A stretch of DNA of 64,000 nucleotides from the NCBI RefSeq assembly GCF_005116675.2, contig NZ_CP050699.1, positions 3,061,001 to 3,125,000 of the forward strand, read 5' to 3'. The notes under the pieces were generated by a model that saw only the letters and a list, made by a program, of their open reading frames with translations, made no database searches and was not told the origin of the DNA. Shown in pieces: positions 63,380-64,000 of the stretch (positions are counted from its first letter, which is position 1; every line of letters begins with the position of its first letter). Source of the stretch: Desulfosediminicola ganghwensis. GTDB lineage: Bacteria; Desulfobacterota; Desulfobulbia; Desulfobulbales; Desulfocapsaceae. The translations under genes and the position numbers were made by a program.

Positions 63380-63856
63380 CCTCATTTCACCACTGACAAT
63401 TCCCTTGCGTCGTCGACTATATCAGTTTTCATCAGCTGACACAAAATTTTGAAAACCCTCGTTTTCCTCGTTTTAGGTGAGTGATGATTAATACTCGTCA
63501 GCCATAATCGATTCATAGAAAAATTATATAGACTGAAAAGAAATTCTGTCAAAAGGTTTTGCAGAAATATTGAATGATTATAGTTGAAATCACGTTGTAG
63601 TCAGAGAACCCAGCTGGTAGAAAGCGAATATGCATACCAGGTATGGTTATCGGTGCTGGAGGAGATGTTAACCTATCTATTTGATGGGCGCTGATTGTGT
63701 TGATGGTATGATTGATTAACCAAAAATAATGGCGGTCTGTTTAGGGTTTAGTTGGCAAAATTAAAACCCTTTCCCCAGTCTTTGAGCTGCTGTTGGTTAC
63801 GTATTTGTCTAGATACAGCAGATCAGCACTCAAAACGAGTTTAGTCAGACACCATT
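63380..63856. other. Intergenic region upstream of the MATE gene
   Basis: This AT-rich stretch has no convincing gene or RNA. It presumably contains the promoter of the MATE transporter gene. Confidence 0.4.
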
Positions 63857-64000
63857 ATGAATAGAGATTTAACGACAGGACCGATTGCAAGAAACATCAT
63901 CACCCTGGCTTTACCGATTATCGGCGCTGCATTTTTACAGTTTGCCTACAATTTTACCGACATGCTCTGGGTGGGAAGGCTTGGTAGCGAGGCGGTTGCC
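63857..64000 (+). CDS. MATE-family efflux transporter (N-terminal part)
   Basis: The first 48 residues run off the right edge. LTTGPIARNIITLALPIIGA and FAYNFTDMLWVGRLGSEAVA are the standard opening of MATE (NorM/DinF-type) proteins, whose 12-helix cation antiporters export drugs or metabolites. Nothing can be said about the rest. Confidence 0.85.
   Translation, partial: MNRDLTTGPIARNIITLALPIIGAAFLQFAYNFTDMLWVGRLGSEAVA

Noticed and set aside
1-64000. CRISPR arrays, rRNA or tRNA genes
   Set aside because: No regularly spaced repeats and no cloverleaf or rRNA sequence were recognised on either strand by reading.

Overview
The window looks like a piece of chromosome from an anaerobic Desulfobacterota (deltaproteobacterial) bacterium, most likely a Desulfobulbales-type sulfate reducer or relative. 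This is an inference. The evidence is an hdrC-hdrB-hdrA-mvhD-metV-metF operon, a selenocysteine codon in mvhD, a cytoplasmic molybdopterin oxidoreductase and a Gram-negative envelope gene set. No rRNA, tRNA, CRISPR array or replication origin was seen.

Layout. 1-9.3 kb: envelope genes (partial MltD-like lipoprotein, an unusually long PBP1A-type enzyme, a TPR lipoprotein, an orphan GAF-PilB/GspE ATPase, a DUF309 protein). 9.4-15.2 kb: a tolC-adaptor-RND efflux operon read leftwards from a promoter with an operator-like inverted repeat. 15.5-25.5 kb: a receiver protein, an MFS transporter, glyA, a P-type ATPase, a thiamine-binding MTH1187 protein, a YkgJ cysteine-cluster protein, an FbpA-like binding protein with Cys-Cys in place of the iron-binding Tyr-Tyr, and a TatD hydrolase. 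25.9-40.5 kb: mostly single-gene housekeeping units (PilZ-like, HEAT-repeat, glycerate 2-kinase, molybdopterin oxidoreductase, LysR, GNAT, MarC, NUDIX, cupin, WGR, acyl-CoA ligase, endonuclease V, DUF2062).

40.5-52.7 kb is a leftward block centred on one operon. Its order is MetF paralogue, PAS sensor kinase, HdrC, HdrB, double-module HdrA, selenocysteine MvhD, MetV, MetF. A receiver and a receiver-PAS-kinase hybrid follow. HdrC-HdrB, HdrB-HdrA, HdrA-MvhD and MetV-MetF each overlap by 4 bp. By analogy with the acetogen MetFV-HdrABC-MvhD complex, this should be a flavin-based electron-bifurcating methylene-tetrahydrofolate reductase of the Wood-Ljungdahl methyl branch.

53.3-63.3 kb is an accessory island. 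It begins with a three-layer nest of insertion sequences. An IS3-family element (minus strand) is split by a second IS3-family element (plus strand, 3-bp TGC target duplication), and that one is split by an IS110 element. The IS110 left end folds into a readable bridge RNA whose loops match both the insertion target and the element's own ends. Next come three integron gene cassettes with recognisable attC sites but no integrase in the window. Decayed IS481 and IS256 transposases, a broken DUF504 gene and a multicopper-oxidase fragment follow. One intact cysteine-rich gene survives among these remnants. The window ends in the start of a MATE transporter gene.
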